Part shown: piece after piece, positions 1 through 7,046 of the stretch
How positions within the stretch are numbered: position 1 is the stretch's first letter
Layout of the letters: the number at the start of each line of letters is the position of its first letter
Source: Pollutiaquabacter sp046052345
GTDB taxonomy: Bacteria; Bacteroidota; Bacteroidia; AKYH767-A; 2013-40CM-41-45
DNA: 17,842 nucleotides
Reading direction: 5' to 3'
NCBI GenBank assembly: GCA_046052345.1
Contig: JBJOMN010000063.1
Coordinates: 1-17,842 of the forward strand
Program-made: the position numbers and the translations under genes
The notes under the pieces: generated by a model
Told to the model about the DNA's origin: nothing
The model's input: only the letters and a program-made list of their open reading frames with translations
The model's database searches: none

Positions 1-32
1 CGCGGACACGCCTGTGAATCCGGCGGAAAAAC

Positions 33-40
33 TATCTTTG
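33..40 (+). promoter_or_regulatory. Bacteroidota-type -7 promoter element for pdhA
   Basis: The octamer TATCTTTG matches TAnnTTTG, the -7 consensus of the Bacteroidota primary sigma factor, exactly. It lies 20 bp before the pdhA ATG, which leaves a leader of roughly 14 nt. No clear TTG -33 box is visible in the short upstream sequence (TGTG occurs near 13-16). The match is seen directly; promoter function is inferred. Confidence 0.55.
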
Positions 41-60
41 CCGTCCTGTTTCAAATACCC

Positions 61-1056
61 ATGGCGAAGTCAAAATTCACCAAAGAACACTACCTGAACT
101 GGTACGAGCAGATGTTGCTGATGCGGCGGTTCGAAGAACGCGCCGGCCAGCTCTACGGCATGCAGAAGATCAAAGGTTTCTGTCACCTTTACATCGGTCA
201 GGAGGCCATTGTAGCCGGTGCCATGAGTGTACTGCGGCCCACGGACAATATGATCACCGCCTATCGTGACCACGCGCATGCCCTGGGCAAGGGCACCTCT
301 GCCCGCGCTGTGATGGCGGAGCTCTACGGTAAGGCCACCGGCTGTTCGAAAGGCAAGGGCGGCTCGATGCATATGTTCGACGCCAAGAACCGGTTCTTCG
401 GCGGCCACGGAATCGTGGGAGGCCAGATCCCTTTGGGCGCCGGAATCGCTTTCGCCGACAAGTACCGCGGAAATGACAGCGTTACGGTCTGCTACATGGG
501 AGACGGTGCCGTCCGGCAGGGAGCTCTTCACGAGACCTTCAACATCGCCATGACTTGGAAGGTGCCTGTCATCTTCATCATCGAGAACAACAACTACGCT
601 ATGGGTACCTCCGTGGAGCGTACCAGTAACGTAACGGAATTGTACAAGCTGGGCACGGCCTACGACATGCCTTCCGAACCCGTCGACGGCATGACCGTGG
701 AGACGGTTCATGAGGCCATGGAGCGGGCGGTGAACCACGCCCGTGAAGGCAAAGGCCCCTATCTTCTGGAACTGAACACCTACCGCTACAAAGGACACTC
801 CATGAGTGACCCGGCCAAGTACCGTACCAAAGAGGAAGTGGAGGCTTACAAATCCAAGGATCCGGTCGAGATGGTCCTGAAGACCATTTACGCAAAGAAA
901 TACGCAACCGAGTCGGAGATCGAAGCCATCAATACCAAAGTCAAGGATATCGTGGAAGACAGTGTGCGGTTCTCGGAGGAGTCGCCGTGGCCCGATCCTT
1001 CCGAACTTTTCACGGACGTTTACGTGCAGGAAGATTATCCCTACATCAAAGACTGA
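61..1056 (+). CDS. pdhA: Pyruvate dehydrogenase E1 component, alpha subunit
   Basis: This is the thiamine-diphosphate-binding alpha half of the heterotetrameric E1 enzyme, which decarboxylates pyruvate and passes the acetyl group to the lipoyl arm of E2. The 331 residues are a normal length for the family. The ThDP/Mg motif starts with GDG at 147-149 and ends with the NN pair at 176-177. The loop HSMSDP at 246-251, with the serines that are phosphorylated in mitochondrial homologues, is present. The ATG at 61 is used because a perfect -7 box sits just upstream and the protein begins at the usual family start (FTKEHYLNWYEQMLLMRRFEE). The E2 gene follows after 27 bp; the E1 beta gene is not in the window. 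A branched-chain 2-oxoacid dehydrogenase E1 alpha is the main alternative, but the E2 neighbour and the IKGFCHLYIGQEA segment favour pyruvate. Confidence 0.93.
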   Translation: MAKSKFTKEHYLNWYEQMLLMRRFEERAGQLYGMQKIKGFCHLYIGQEAIVAGAMSVLRPTDNMITAYRDHAHALGKGTSARAVMAELYGKATGCSKGKGGSMHMFDAKNRFFGGHGIVGGQIPLGAGIAFADKYRGNDSVTVCYMGDGAVRQGALHETFNIAMTWKVPVIFIIENNNYAMGTSVERTSNVTELYKLGTAYDMPSEPVDGMTVETVHEAMERAVNHAREGKGPYLLELNTYRYKGHSMSDPAKYRTKEEVEAYKSKDPVEMVLKTIYAKKYATESEIEAINTKVKDIVEDSVRFSEESPWPDPSELFTDVYVQEDYPYIKD

Positions 1057-1083
1057 TACAGAACCTCAAGAGCTAAAAGAATC

Positions 1084-2376
1084 ATGGCAGAGATCGTCAG
1101 AATGCCCAAGATGAGTGATACGATGACCGAAGGGGTCGTCGCTAAGTGGCACAAGAAAGTCGGGGATCCTGTGAAGCCCGGTGACGTGGTGGCGGAGATC
1201 GAGACCGACAAGGCGACCATGGAATTCGAATCCTATCAGGAAGGGACATTGCTGTACATCGGAATCGAGGAGGGGAAAGGCGCTCCGGTGGATGCTGTGC
1301 TCGCCATCCTCGGGAAACCCGGTGAGGATTACAAATCATTGCTCGAAGGCGCCGCCGCTCCTGCAGCCGCCGCTCCTGCTCCTGCAGCCGCCGCTCCGGC
1401 CCCTGTTGTTGCCACACCTGCTCCGGCCGCGAAGCCCGCTCCTGCGCCCGCCCCTGTCGTCGCCCCTGCACCCGTTGCCGCTCCTGTACAGACGGTATCG
1501 GACGGTCAACTCAAGGCATCCCCCCTTGCTCGCCGACTGGCCGGCGAACGCGGCATCGACCTTCGCCAAGTGCTCGGTAGCGGCGATCACGGCCGTATCG
1601 TGAAACGTGACATTGACTGGTTCAAGCCCGGGCAATTCGTCGGCGGAGGAGCAATATCGGTATACCCCGCCGCGCTCACTCAAGAGAGTTTCGAAGAGGT
1701 GAACGTCAGCCAGATGCGCAAGACCATTGCTCGCCGGTTAAGTGAAAGCAAGTTTTCCGCTCCGCATTTCTACCTGACCATCGCCATCGACATGGATGCA
1801 GCCATCGCCGCGCGCGAAAGCATCAATGCCGTTACCGGCTCGAAGGTCTCCTACAACGACCTGGTCATCAAAGCCGCGGCTGCTGCGCTGCGTCAGCATC
1901 CCAAGGTGAATTCCTCCTGGTTGGGCGATAAGATCCGTATCAATCACCATGTCCATATCGGGGTTGCCGTGGCCGTGGAAGAAGGCTTGCTGGTGCCTGT
2001 CGTCCGCTTCGCCGATTCCAAGACGCTTCGTCAGATCAATGCAGAAGTGAAGTCTTTCGCTACTAAAGCCAAGGAGAAGAAGCTCCAGCCTTCCGACTGG
2101 GAAGGGAATACCTTCACCATCTCCAATCTCGGCATGTACGGTATCGAGGAGTTCACGGCGATCATCAATCCGCCGGATGCGTGCATCCTTGCTGTCGGCG
2201 GAATCCTCTCCAAGCCGGTCGTCAAGAACGGTCAGGTGGTTCCGGGCAATGAAATGAAAGTGACACTAAGCTGCGACCACCGTGTCGTGGATGGCGCCAC
2301 CGGTTCCGAATTCCTGCGCACCTTCAAGGGATTGCTGGAAAATCCGGTCGTGCTGCTCGGCGAGGCCGCCATCTGA
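1084..2376 (+). CDS. pdhC: Dihydrolipoamide acetyltransferase, E2 of pyruvate dehydrogenase
   Basis: This is the core of the pyruvate dehydrogenase complex and transfers the acetyl group from its lipoyl arm to CoA. The 430-residue protein has a single N-terminal lipoyl domain (about 1-80) with the lipoylated lysine K43 in ETDKATME. An Ala/Pro-rich flexible linker follows (about 90-137), then a peripheral subunit-binding domain (about 144-177, KASPLARRLA...GRIVKRD). The catalytic domain runs from about 195 to 430 and carries the acyltransferase signature HRVVDG at 399-404. The linker is coded by repetitive GCT/CCT-rich DNA near 1350-1490, a place where slippage or assembly error is likely. The gene lies 27 bp after pdhA and is probably co-transcribed with it. 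It ends 5 bp before the convergent guaD gene. Confidence 0.93.
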   Translation: MAEIVRMPKMSDTMTEGVVAKWHKKVGDPVKPGDVVAEIETDKATMEFESYQEGTLLYIGIEEGKGAPVDAVLAILGKPGEDYKSLLEGAAAPAAAAPAPAAAAPAPVVATPAPAAKPAPAPAPVVAPAPVAAPVQTVSDGQLKASPLARRLAGERGIDLRQVLGSGDHGRIVKRDIDWFKPGQFVGGGAISVYPAALTQESFEEVNVSQMRKTIARRLSESKFSAPHFYLTIAIDMDAAIAARESINAVTGSKVSYNDLVIKAAAAALRQHPKVNSSWLGDKIRINHHVHIGVAVAVEEGLLVPVVRFADSKTLRQINAEVKSFATKAKEKKLQPSDWEGNTFTISNLGMYGIEEFTAIINPPDACILAVGGILSKPVVKNGQVVPGNEMKVTLSCDHRVVDGATGSEFLRTFKGLLENPVVLLGEAAI

Positions 2377-2381
2377 TTGCC

Positions 2382-2858
2382 TCAATACAAAGTCTTGTCC
2401 GGTTTCGCGATCCAGTCGCGGAACACCTGCATCGCCTCGTCATCGGGGATGTGTATCATCGGAATCCGCCGCACAGCAGGGTCTAAAACGATTTCCTCGT
2501 AGATGAAAGCGTCGTCGAACCCGGCATCGGCGGCCTGGTACCTCGTGTTTGCAAAGTAGACCTTGGAAGGCCTCGCCCAGTAGATGGCACCCAGGCACAT
2601 CGGACACGGTTCACAATTGGTGTAGACCTCGCATCCGTCCAGTTGGAAGGTGTTCAGCGTACGACAAGCGTCCCGTATGGCCACGACTTCTGCATGAGCG
2701 GTAGGGTCGTTCGTCGACGTGACACGGTTGGAACCCTTTCCGACGATCACGCCGTCCTTCACCACCACACATCCGAACGGCCCGCCCGCATTCGCTTCGA
2801 GTCCTTGCTTTGCCAGCCGGATGGCTTCTTTCATGGGGCTTTCCGCAGTCTTTTCCAT
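2382..2858 (-). CDS. guaD: Guanine deaminase (CDA-fold, GuaD type)
   Basis: The enzyme hydrolyses guanine to xanthine and ammonia and so feeds the xanthine dehydrogenase coded nearby. The 158 residues resemble the 156-residue Bacillus subtilis GuaD closely. The zinc site is HAE at 55-57 (catalytic E57) with CEPCPMC (C85 and C88). The AGFDD segment (112-116) and the C-terminal tyrosine Y158 match positions that shape the guanine pocket in GuaD. This sets it apart from tRNA adenosine deaminase TadA, which has the same zinc motif. The start is ATG at 2858; a second Met at residue 9 is possible. The gene is divergent from xdhC across a 94-bp gap and convergent with pdhC. Confidence 0.9.
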   Translation of the reverse strand: MEKTAESPMKEAIRLAKQGLEANAGGPFGCVVVKDGVIVGKGSNRVTSTNDPTAHAEVVAIRDACRTLNTFQLDGCEVYTNCEPCPMCLGAIYWARPSKVYFANTRYQAADAGFDDAFIYEEIVLDPAVRRIPMIHIPDDEAMQVFRDWIAKPDKTLY

Positions 2859-2873
2859 GGTTTTTCGTTTTGG

Positions 2874-2881
2874 TAAATATA
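2874..2881 (-). promoter_or_regulatory. Possible -7 promoter element for guaD
   Basis: Read on the minus strand the octamer is TATATTTA, one base off TAnnTTTG, and it ends 15 bp before the guaD ATG. No convincing TTG box lies at the -33 distance. Position and similarity support it only moderately. Confidence 0.35.
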
Positions 2882-2934
2882 CTTCGCCCGGTGCAGGCAG
2901 CTTTACCGCAGTAAGGCGGAAATCAGGCTTTCAT

Positions 2935-2942
2935 TAACTTTG
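2935..2942 (+). promoter_or_regulatory. -7 promoter element for xdhC, implying a very short leader
   Basis: TAACTTTG matches TAnnTTTG exactly and ends 10 bp before the xdhC ATG at 2953. If transcription starts about 5-7 nt after the element, the 5' leader would be only a few nucleotides, so the mRNA could be nearly leaderless. No clear -33 TTG is seen. Confidence 0.5.
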
Positions 2943-2952
2943 TTTTCAACGC

Positions 2953-3759
2953 ATGCAACTTACGGAGCTGATCGGGGAATGGAAGCAGCGTGGCGGTAGC
3001 GCCGCGCTTTGCACCGTCGTGCAGACACGAGGTTCTACGCCTCGTTCTGTCGGTGCCAGGATGCTCGTCTTCGCGGACGGCAGTATCAGCGGCACAATCG
3101 GCGGAGGAGCGCTGGAGAAGAGCGTGATTGCGGAGGCCCTCAAGGTCATTGATTCCGCCCGGCCGGTGACCTCACGTCATGACTTGCTGCACCGACATGA
3201 AATGTGCTGCGGAGGCAGCATGGATGTCTTCATAGAACCGCTCATGGAAAAAGAACGTCTTTATGTTTTCGGAGCCGGCCATACGGGTCAGGCTCTTGCC
3301 CGGCATGCGCTGCCTTTGGATTTCGACGTCGTACTGATCGACGACAGGAAGGAGATGCTGGATTCAGTACGTATCGAAGGTGTCAGCAAGCTTCACCTGC
3401 ATTATGCACAGGCACTGGCTGTACTTCCGTTCGACAGACGAACCTATGTCGCCATCATGACCTACAGTCATCCGCACGACCGCGATATTCTGGCTTTTTG
3501 CCTGCGGAAACCTTTCGCCTATCTGGGTATGATCGGCAGTGAGAGGAAGGTGGAAATGACGCGCAAAATGTTCGCAGAGGGTATCTCAGCTACCGAGGAG
3601 GAGTTGTCCAGGGTGGATATGCCGATGGGCGTAGACATCGGTGCGGAAACGCCGGACGAAATCGCCGTCAGCATACTCGCCGGACTGATACGTGTACGAC
3701 GGAAGCAGTCGGTATCCTCAGCTGCGGGATCTGCGACCCTGAAGGATACGGTAGAATGA
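2953..3759 (+). CDS. xdhC: XdhC/CoxI-family molybdenum cofactor chaperone
   Basis: XdhC proteins bind molybdenum cofactor, help its sulfuration and insert it into the XdhB-type subunit of xanthine dehydrogenase. The 268-residue protein has the N-terminal XdhC/CoxI domain (about 5-95), with GSTPRSVGARM (28-38), the glycine-rich GTIGGGALE (48-55) and MCCGG (84-88, two adjacent cysteines). A C-terminal Rossmann domain follows, with LYVFGAGHTGQALA from 103 and an acidic end to the second strand (DDR, 130-132). The last 15 or so residues look non-conserved. Their codons overlap the 3' end of the convergent DUF6986 gene by 42 bp. The gene is transcribed towards the xdh operon rather than within it, so it would be expressed separately from the enzyme it matures. 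Confidence 0.88.
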   Translation: MQLTELIGEWKQRGGSAALCTVVQTRGSTPRSVGARMLVFADGSISGTIGGGALEKSVIAEALKVIDSARPVTSRHDLLHRHEMCCGGSMDVFIEPLMEKERLYVFGAGHTGQALARHALPLDFDVVLIDDRKEMLDSVRIEGVSKLHLHYAQALAVLPFDRRTYVAIMTYSHPHDRDILAFCLRKPFAYLGMIGSERKVEMTRKMFAEGISATEEELSRVDMPMGVDIGAETPDEIAVSILAGLIRVRRKQSVSSAAGSATLKDTVE

Positions 3760-5151
3760 GCGGCTGCGGATTTCGTCCAGGGTGAGTCCGGTGACCGTAG
3801 CTTCCTGTTCATCGATCGCCCCGGAATTCATCGCCCGAAGGAAGTAGTTGAGCAGTCCCTGACCTGTTGCGGCATCGTCGAAGATGTCGCCGGACAAAGT
3901 GGCTTGTGCCGCCTTCTCGACGAAATGGCGCAGCCGGATGGCGGCGTCCTCGTAACTTTCCAGGAAGAACGCATAGACAGCCGCGTATCGCATCGGCAAT
4001 TGGGCGGGATTGAGGTCCCACCCTTGGTAGAAACCGTTGCGGAGGGAGTGCATCGTGTGTCCGAAGCAGAGTTTCCAGGCCCGGTGGACCACAGCCTTGT
4101 TTTCGGCAAGCTGTGCATCCGTGAGTGATTCACCTTTATGAGGACCGATCGGCATGACATTGGTGGCGCCGTCCGAAAGGAAAATGCCTGTTCCTGCCAG
4201 TGCCACCTTCGTCATGTGGTGGGCGAAATCGCATACCGGATGGTCCATGGTCTGGTAACGTGCTGTGATGTTGCAGGAGGCCGTGTAGTCGTAGGTGCCA
4301 AAGTGCGCTGCGATACAGCGGCCTTCGCCGGCCATGATAAGCGCCCGTAACGGGTTGCGTCCTTCCTTGTCCATGACGGCTTGCGTGGCCTCCACCATCA
4401 TTTCCATCTTCAGCGTTCCCTCCGCAAGACTGAACGCGGCTTCCATCATCCTGAACAGGTTCACCAGTGCCGTGATCTGCTCCGGAATGGTCACCTTCGG
4501 CAGCATCACCACGAAATTTTCAGGGAGTTTTCCTCCGGAGAGCGTGAGGAGTTCCGTAAGAAAGAGGTCAAGCGTCCGCACACCGCGGTGTTTCAGGTCC
4601 TCCGTGAAAGGTTTTATCCGGATGCCGATAAAAGGAGGCAATGTTCCTTCCTGCATGCCTTTGTGAACTTCCTGAGCCGCACGTATGGCGGTCATGTCCT
4701 CTTCCTCGTCCGGCCGGTTTCCGAAACCGTCCTCGAAGTCGATCCGGAAATCCTCCACGGCTTCACGTTGTAATTTGGCGATGACTTTCTTGTAAACCGT
4801 ATAGGCCAGCCAGGCCGGATGCTTTTTGCGTTCCGCCTCGGACATTTTTTCCAGTCGTACGGTAAGCGCCAGTACCTCTTCAGGATCAGTAGGCAGGCTT
4901 TCGTGACCGGTAAGTTCTAACACTCTGGCAAGTTCGGTGAAGTCTGCTGCGTTTGTGCGCAGACTGCGCAGTGCGATTTCGCCCATCCGTCCCACGGAAT
5001 CGGATTTGAAAAGGTTGGCGCCGCCGTACACCGTATGGACCGGCTGACGGTCAGAACGGTCGCCGGGATAGGTCTTCTGGAATACCAGGTTGGCGGAGCG
5101 CAACTCATCAAGGATAGAACGCTTGAGGTCTTCGGAAAAGGTGGTTTTCAT
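3718..5151 (-). CDS. CitE/HpcH-like TIM-barrel protein, DUF6986 family
   Basis: I recognise this as the DUF6986 family, whose members are sometimes labelled aldolase or phosphoenolpyruvate kinase and whose reaction is not known to me. Signs of the CitE/malate-synthase-like fold are DFEDGFGNRP from residue 138 (compare DLEDAV of CitE), GIRIKP with R178, a glutamate in EMMVEAT (E254), and FGTYDYTA at 284-291. Together these would give the usual acidic Mg site. A conserved N-terminal stretch PVHTVYGGANLF lies at 37-48. The ATG at 5151 is preferred, giving 477 residues; an in-frame TTG lies 9 bp upstream. It is the last gene of the purine operon, 23 bp after uraH. Since that operon makes ureidoglycolate but shows no lyase or malate synthase, a role in using the glyoxylate or ureidoglycolate carbon is a plausible inference. 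Its 3' end overlaps xdhC. Confidence 0.75.
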   Translation of the reverse strand: MKTTFSEDLKRSILDELRSANLVFQKTYPGDRSDRQPVHTVYGGANLFKSDSVGRMGEIALRSLRTNAADFTELARVLELTGHESLPTDPEEVLALTVRLEKMSEAERKKHPAWLAYTVYKKVIAKLQREAVEDFRIDFEDGFGNRPDEEEDMTAIRAAQEVHKGMQEGTLPPFIGIRIKPFTEDLKHRGVRTLDLFLTELLTLSGGKLPENFVVMLPKVTIPEQITALVNLFRMMEAAFSLAEGTLKMEMMVEATQAVMDKEGRNPLRALIMAGEGRCIAAHFGTYDYTASCNITARYQTMDHPVCDFAHHMTKVALAGTGIFLSDGATNVMPIGPHKGESLTDAQLAENKAVVHRAWKLCFGHTMHSLRNGFYQGWDLNPAQLPMRYAAVYAFFLESYEDAAIRLRHFVEKAAQATLSGDIFDDAATGQGLLNYFLRAMNSGAIDEQEATVTGLTLDEIRSRSFYRILQGRRSRS

Positions 5152-5174
5152 GGTCTTCAAACGATAGTTTCAAC

Positions 5175-5516
5175 TCAGCTGCCGCGGTAGGTCGAATAGC
5201 CGAACGGATTGAGCAGCAAAGGTACGTGATGATGCCGGACATCCTTCACTTCGAAAACGACTTCGACGAAGGGATAGAAAGCTGAAATGTTCTTCCTGCT
5301 GAAATATCCGCCGGTGTCGAAGAAGAGCTTGTACTGTCCGGGCTTAATCGTCTGCCCTTCGGCAACGAGTCCGGGAATCCGTCCGTCCTCGTTGGTAGTT
5401 CCTTCGCCGGCCGTCTCCCAGGTGCCGTTTCCGGCCATGCGGCTGAGTCGTACGTAGACGCCGGCAGCCGGCTGTCCCGAGGAGGTGTCCAGGATGTGGG
5501 TGGAGATGGAGCTCAT
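5175..5516 (-). CDS. uraH: 5-hydroxyisourate hydrolase (transthyretin-like)
   Basis: The enzyme opens 5-hydroxyisourate, the product of urate oxidation, to OHCU. The 113 residues are the normal family length. All hallmark positions are present: His7 in STHILD, Arg46 in DGR, the histidine cluster 95-97 (RHHHVP), and the C-terminal YRGS signature at 110-113 that distinguishes the hydrolases from transthyretin. No signal peptide is seen, so it acts in the cytoplasm. It starts at an ATG that overlaps the uraD stop by 4 bp (ATGA), which couples the two consecutive steps of the pathway. Confidence 0.95.
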   Translation of the reverse strand: MSSISTHILDTSSGQPAAGVYVRLSRMAGNGTWETAGEGTTNEDGRIPGLVAEGQTIKPGQYKLFFDTGGYFSRKNISAFYPFVEVVFEVKDVRHHHVPLLLNPFGYSTYRGS

Positions 5517-6016
5517 GCGATAAGTTTTTGAAGTCGTAGTCGGGTGATCTTGTGTTGTTCGGCTGAAGCGTTGCTCAGCTCCGTTTCACGGTCGTTTGCA
5601 AGCCGCGACTGCAGCAGCGCAAGCATCTCCTCCGCGGATTTACCGGTTGCACACACGATGAAGATGAAACCGTTTTTCTTTTCATAAGCATCATTTCCGT
5701 CTCGCAGAGCAAGGAGCGTTCCTTCCGATGCGTGCGCGACGTTTCCCTGCTCGCTAGCGGCAAGGTGCTGTGTGGAAGCGAATTTCTTTTTAAGGCTATC
5801 CAGGTCACCGATCTTCGGGTGGTGGGAGAAAGCTTCCAACCGGTCTTCGTCGACACAATCGCTCCAGGCTGCATCGGCAGCACGGAACAGTGCGGCTTCG
5901 TCCGCGAACGGTGTCTTGCCGGCCATCCCGTCAATCCATCGTTTCGCTCCGCAACAGGTCGCCAATAACCGACGCAACTCGTCAGGAGGAAGTGCATTCA
6001 GGTCCTGCAGGGTCAT
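5513..6016 (-). CDS. uraD: 2-oxo-4-hydroxy-4-carboxy-5-ureidoimidazoline (OHCU) decarboxylase
   Basis: The enzyme decarboxylates OHCU stereospecifically to S-allantoin, the step after UraH. The 167 residues match the family length. Visible hallmarks are an N-terminal LNALPPDELRRLLATCCG helix, the catalytic histidine in SHHPKIGD (H66) followed by a SEQ segment (88-90), and the C-terminal GFIFIVCATGKSAEEML (116-132) that forms the substrate carboxylate-binding part. The start is ATG at 6016, 16 bp after the alc stop. The reading frame overlaps uraH by 4 bp. Confidence 0.93.
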   Translation of the reverse strand: MTLQDLNALPPDELRRLLATCCGAKRWIDGMAGKTPFADEAALFRAADAAWSDCVDEDRLEAFSHHPKIGDLDSLKKKFASTQHLAASEQGNVAHASEGTLLALRDGNDAYEKKNGFIFIVCATGKSAEEMLALLQSRLANDRETELSNASAEQHKITRLRLQKLIA

Positions 6017-6032
6017 GGTACGCGGGGTGGTT

Positions 6033-7046
6033 TTATCGGGAAAGCATTCCGAACAGGCGCATGCGGCTGACGCCGCCGTCGGGATAGATGAACATCCTCA
6101 CGTGTGTCACGGTATCGTGAGGGGCGATCTCGGCTTGAAAAAGATGTTCCCGGTCGGCCTGCAATTTCTGCTCGGACAATATCTCTTTCCATACCGCTTT
6201 TCCATTCAACACCTCGTTGTCCGTCGCGCAGCACGCTTCGAGGGAGCAACGGTCGGGATAATTGCCCTTGAAATGACAGGTGTCGATAAGCGCACGGTTT
6301 ATTTTACCCGGATGAGCCAGCCGCACGATGACCCAGTCCCTGTTGCCGGGCGTACGGTTCCTTTTGGTTTCCCATCCGTCACCCATATTGACACCCCGGC
6401 CCGGCATCAGGAGGTTGTCCATATGGGAGAAGAACATGTCATTGCAAAGGATCGATTTCGCTCCGTTCGCGGCAGCTGCAAGGTCCGTCTCTTCTCCCTG
6501 ACCGATGGTTGACCAGTCTTTTCGAACCTCGCCATAGACTTTCAGTCGGGCGACTCCTCCGTCGGGATAGATGTGAAGTCGTACGTGCGAATAAATGGAG
6601 CCATCATCACAGGAGAAGAAATTCTGACTACCCGGTGCCAGCGGGGATTTTGGAAGGATTTCCTTCCAAACGGTCTTGTCGGACACTAATTCATCGGCAG
6701 AGGGGTTGCCGGGCGCAAAGCAGGCTTCTATGGAGGCGAAGGGAGGGTGGTTTCCAAGGAAATGGTTGGTGTCGATGTCGAATCCGCGGATGATGCCGGA
6801 GGCTCCCAAACGTACAATGCACCAATCGTGTCCCTGCGTCCTTTTACGACGCGACTCCCAGCCGTCCATCCATTTTCCGCGATCCGTGTATTTGTCGGCG
6901 ATGAAGATGCCGCGTCCCGGTTTCACCAGGTTGCCCATCTCTGCGAAAAAATCATCGGTGCAGCTGATCGCTTCGGCCCCTAGCCGATCAGCCGCCAGAT
7001 TCATCAGCGATGTAAAGGAGGGAGCCTCCGCAGTATCCATATTCAT
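6033..7046 (-). CDS. alc: Allantoicase
   Basis: Allantoicase hydrolyses allantoate to ureidoglycolate and urea. The 337-residue protein shows the internal duplication typical of the family. The first half has GWESRRKRTQGHDWCIVRLG, then DTNHFLGNHP and YPDGGVARLKVYGEV. The second half has GWETKRNRTPGNRDWVIVRL, then DTCHFKGNYPDR and YPDGGVSRMRLFG. Each half corresponds to one jelly-roll domain. The ATG at 7046 overlaps the allB stop by 4 bp; a second ATG two codons on is possible. Using allantoicase rather than allantoate amidohydrolase means that one nitrogen pair leaves as urea, yet no urease gene is in the window. Confidence 0.95.
   Translation of the reverse strand: MNMDTAEAPSFTSLMNLAADRLGAEAISCTDDFFAEMGNLVKPGRGIFIADKYTDRGKWMDGWESRRKRTQGHDWCIVRLGASGIIRGFDIDTNHFLGNHPPFASIEACFAPGNPSADELVSDKTVWKEILPKSPLAPGSQNFFSCDDGSIYSHVRLHIYPDGGVARLKVYGEVRKDWSTIGQGEETDLAAAANGAKSILCNDMFFSHMDNLLMPGRGVNMGDGWETKRNRTPGNRDWVIVRLAHPGKINRALIDTCHFKGNYPDRCSLEACCATDNEVLNGKAVWKEILSEQKLQADREHLFQAEIAPHDTVTHVRMFIYPDGGVSRMRLFGMLSR

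Noticed and set aside
70..798. 242-codon open frame on the minus strand
   Set aside because: It is antisense to pdhA, with no domain; a product of codon bias in the real gene.
1350..1490. Repetitive GCT/CCT-rich DNA as a possible repeat element
   Set aside because: It is the coding sequence of the Ala/Pro linker of the E2 subunit, which is normal for the family.
2382..2858. tRNA adenosine deaminase TadA
   Set aside because: The zinc motif is shared, but the AGFDD segment, the C-terminal tyrosine and the neighbours match guanine deaminase.
3718..5151. Calling the last operon gene a classical malate synthase A or G
   Set aside because: It lacks the length and signature blocks of those enzymes; only the general CitE/malate-synthase-like barrel motifs are shared.
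5772..6512. 246-codon open frame on the plus strand
   Set aside because: It spans antisense to uraD and alc, both strongly supported; no protein-like features.
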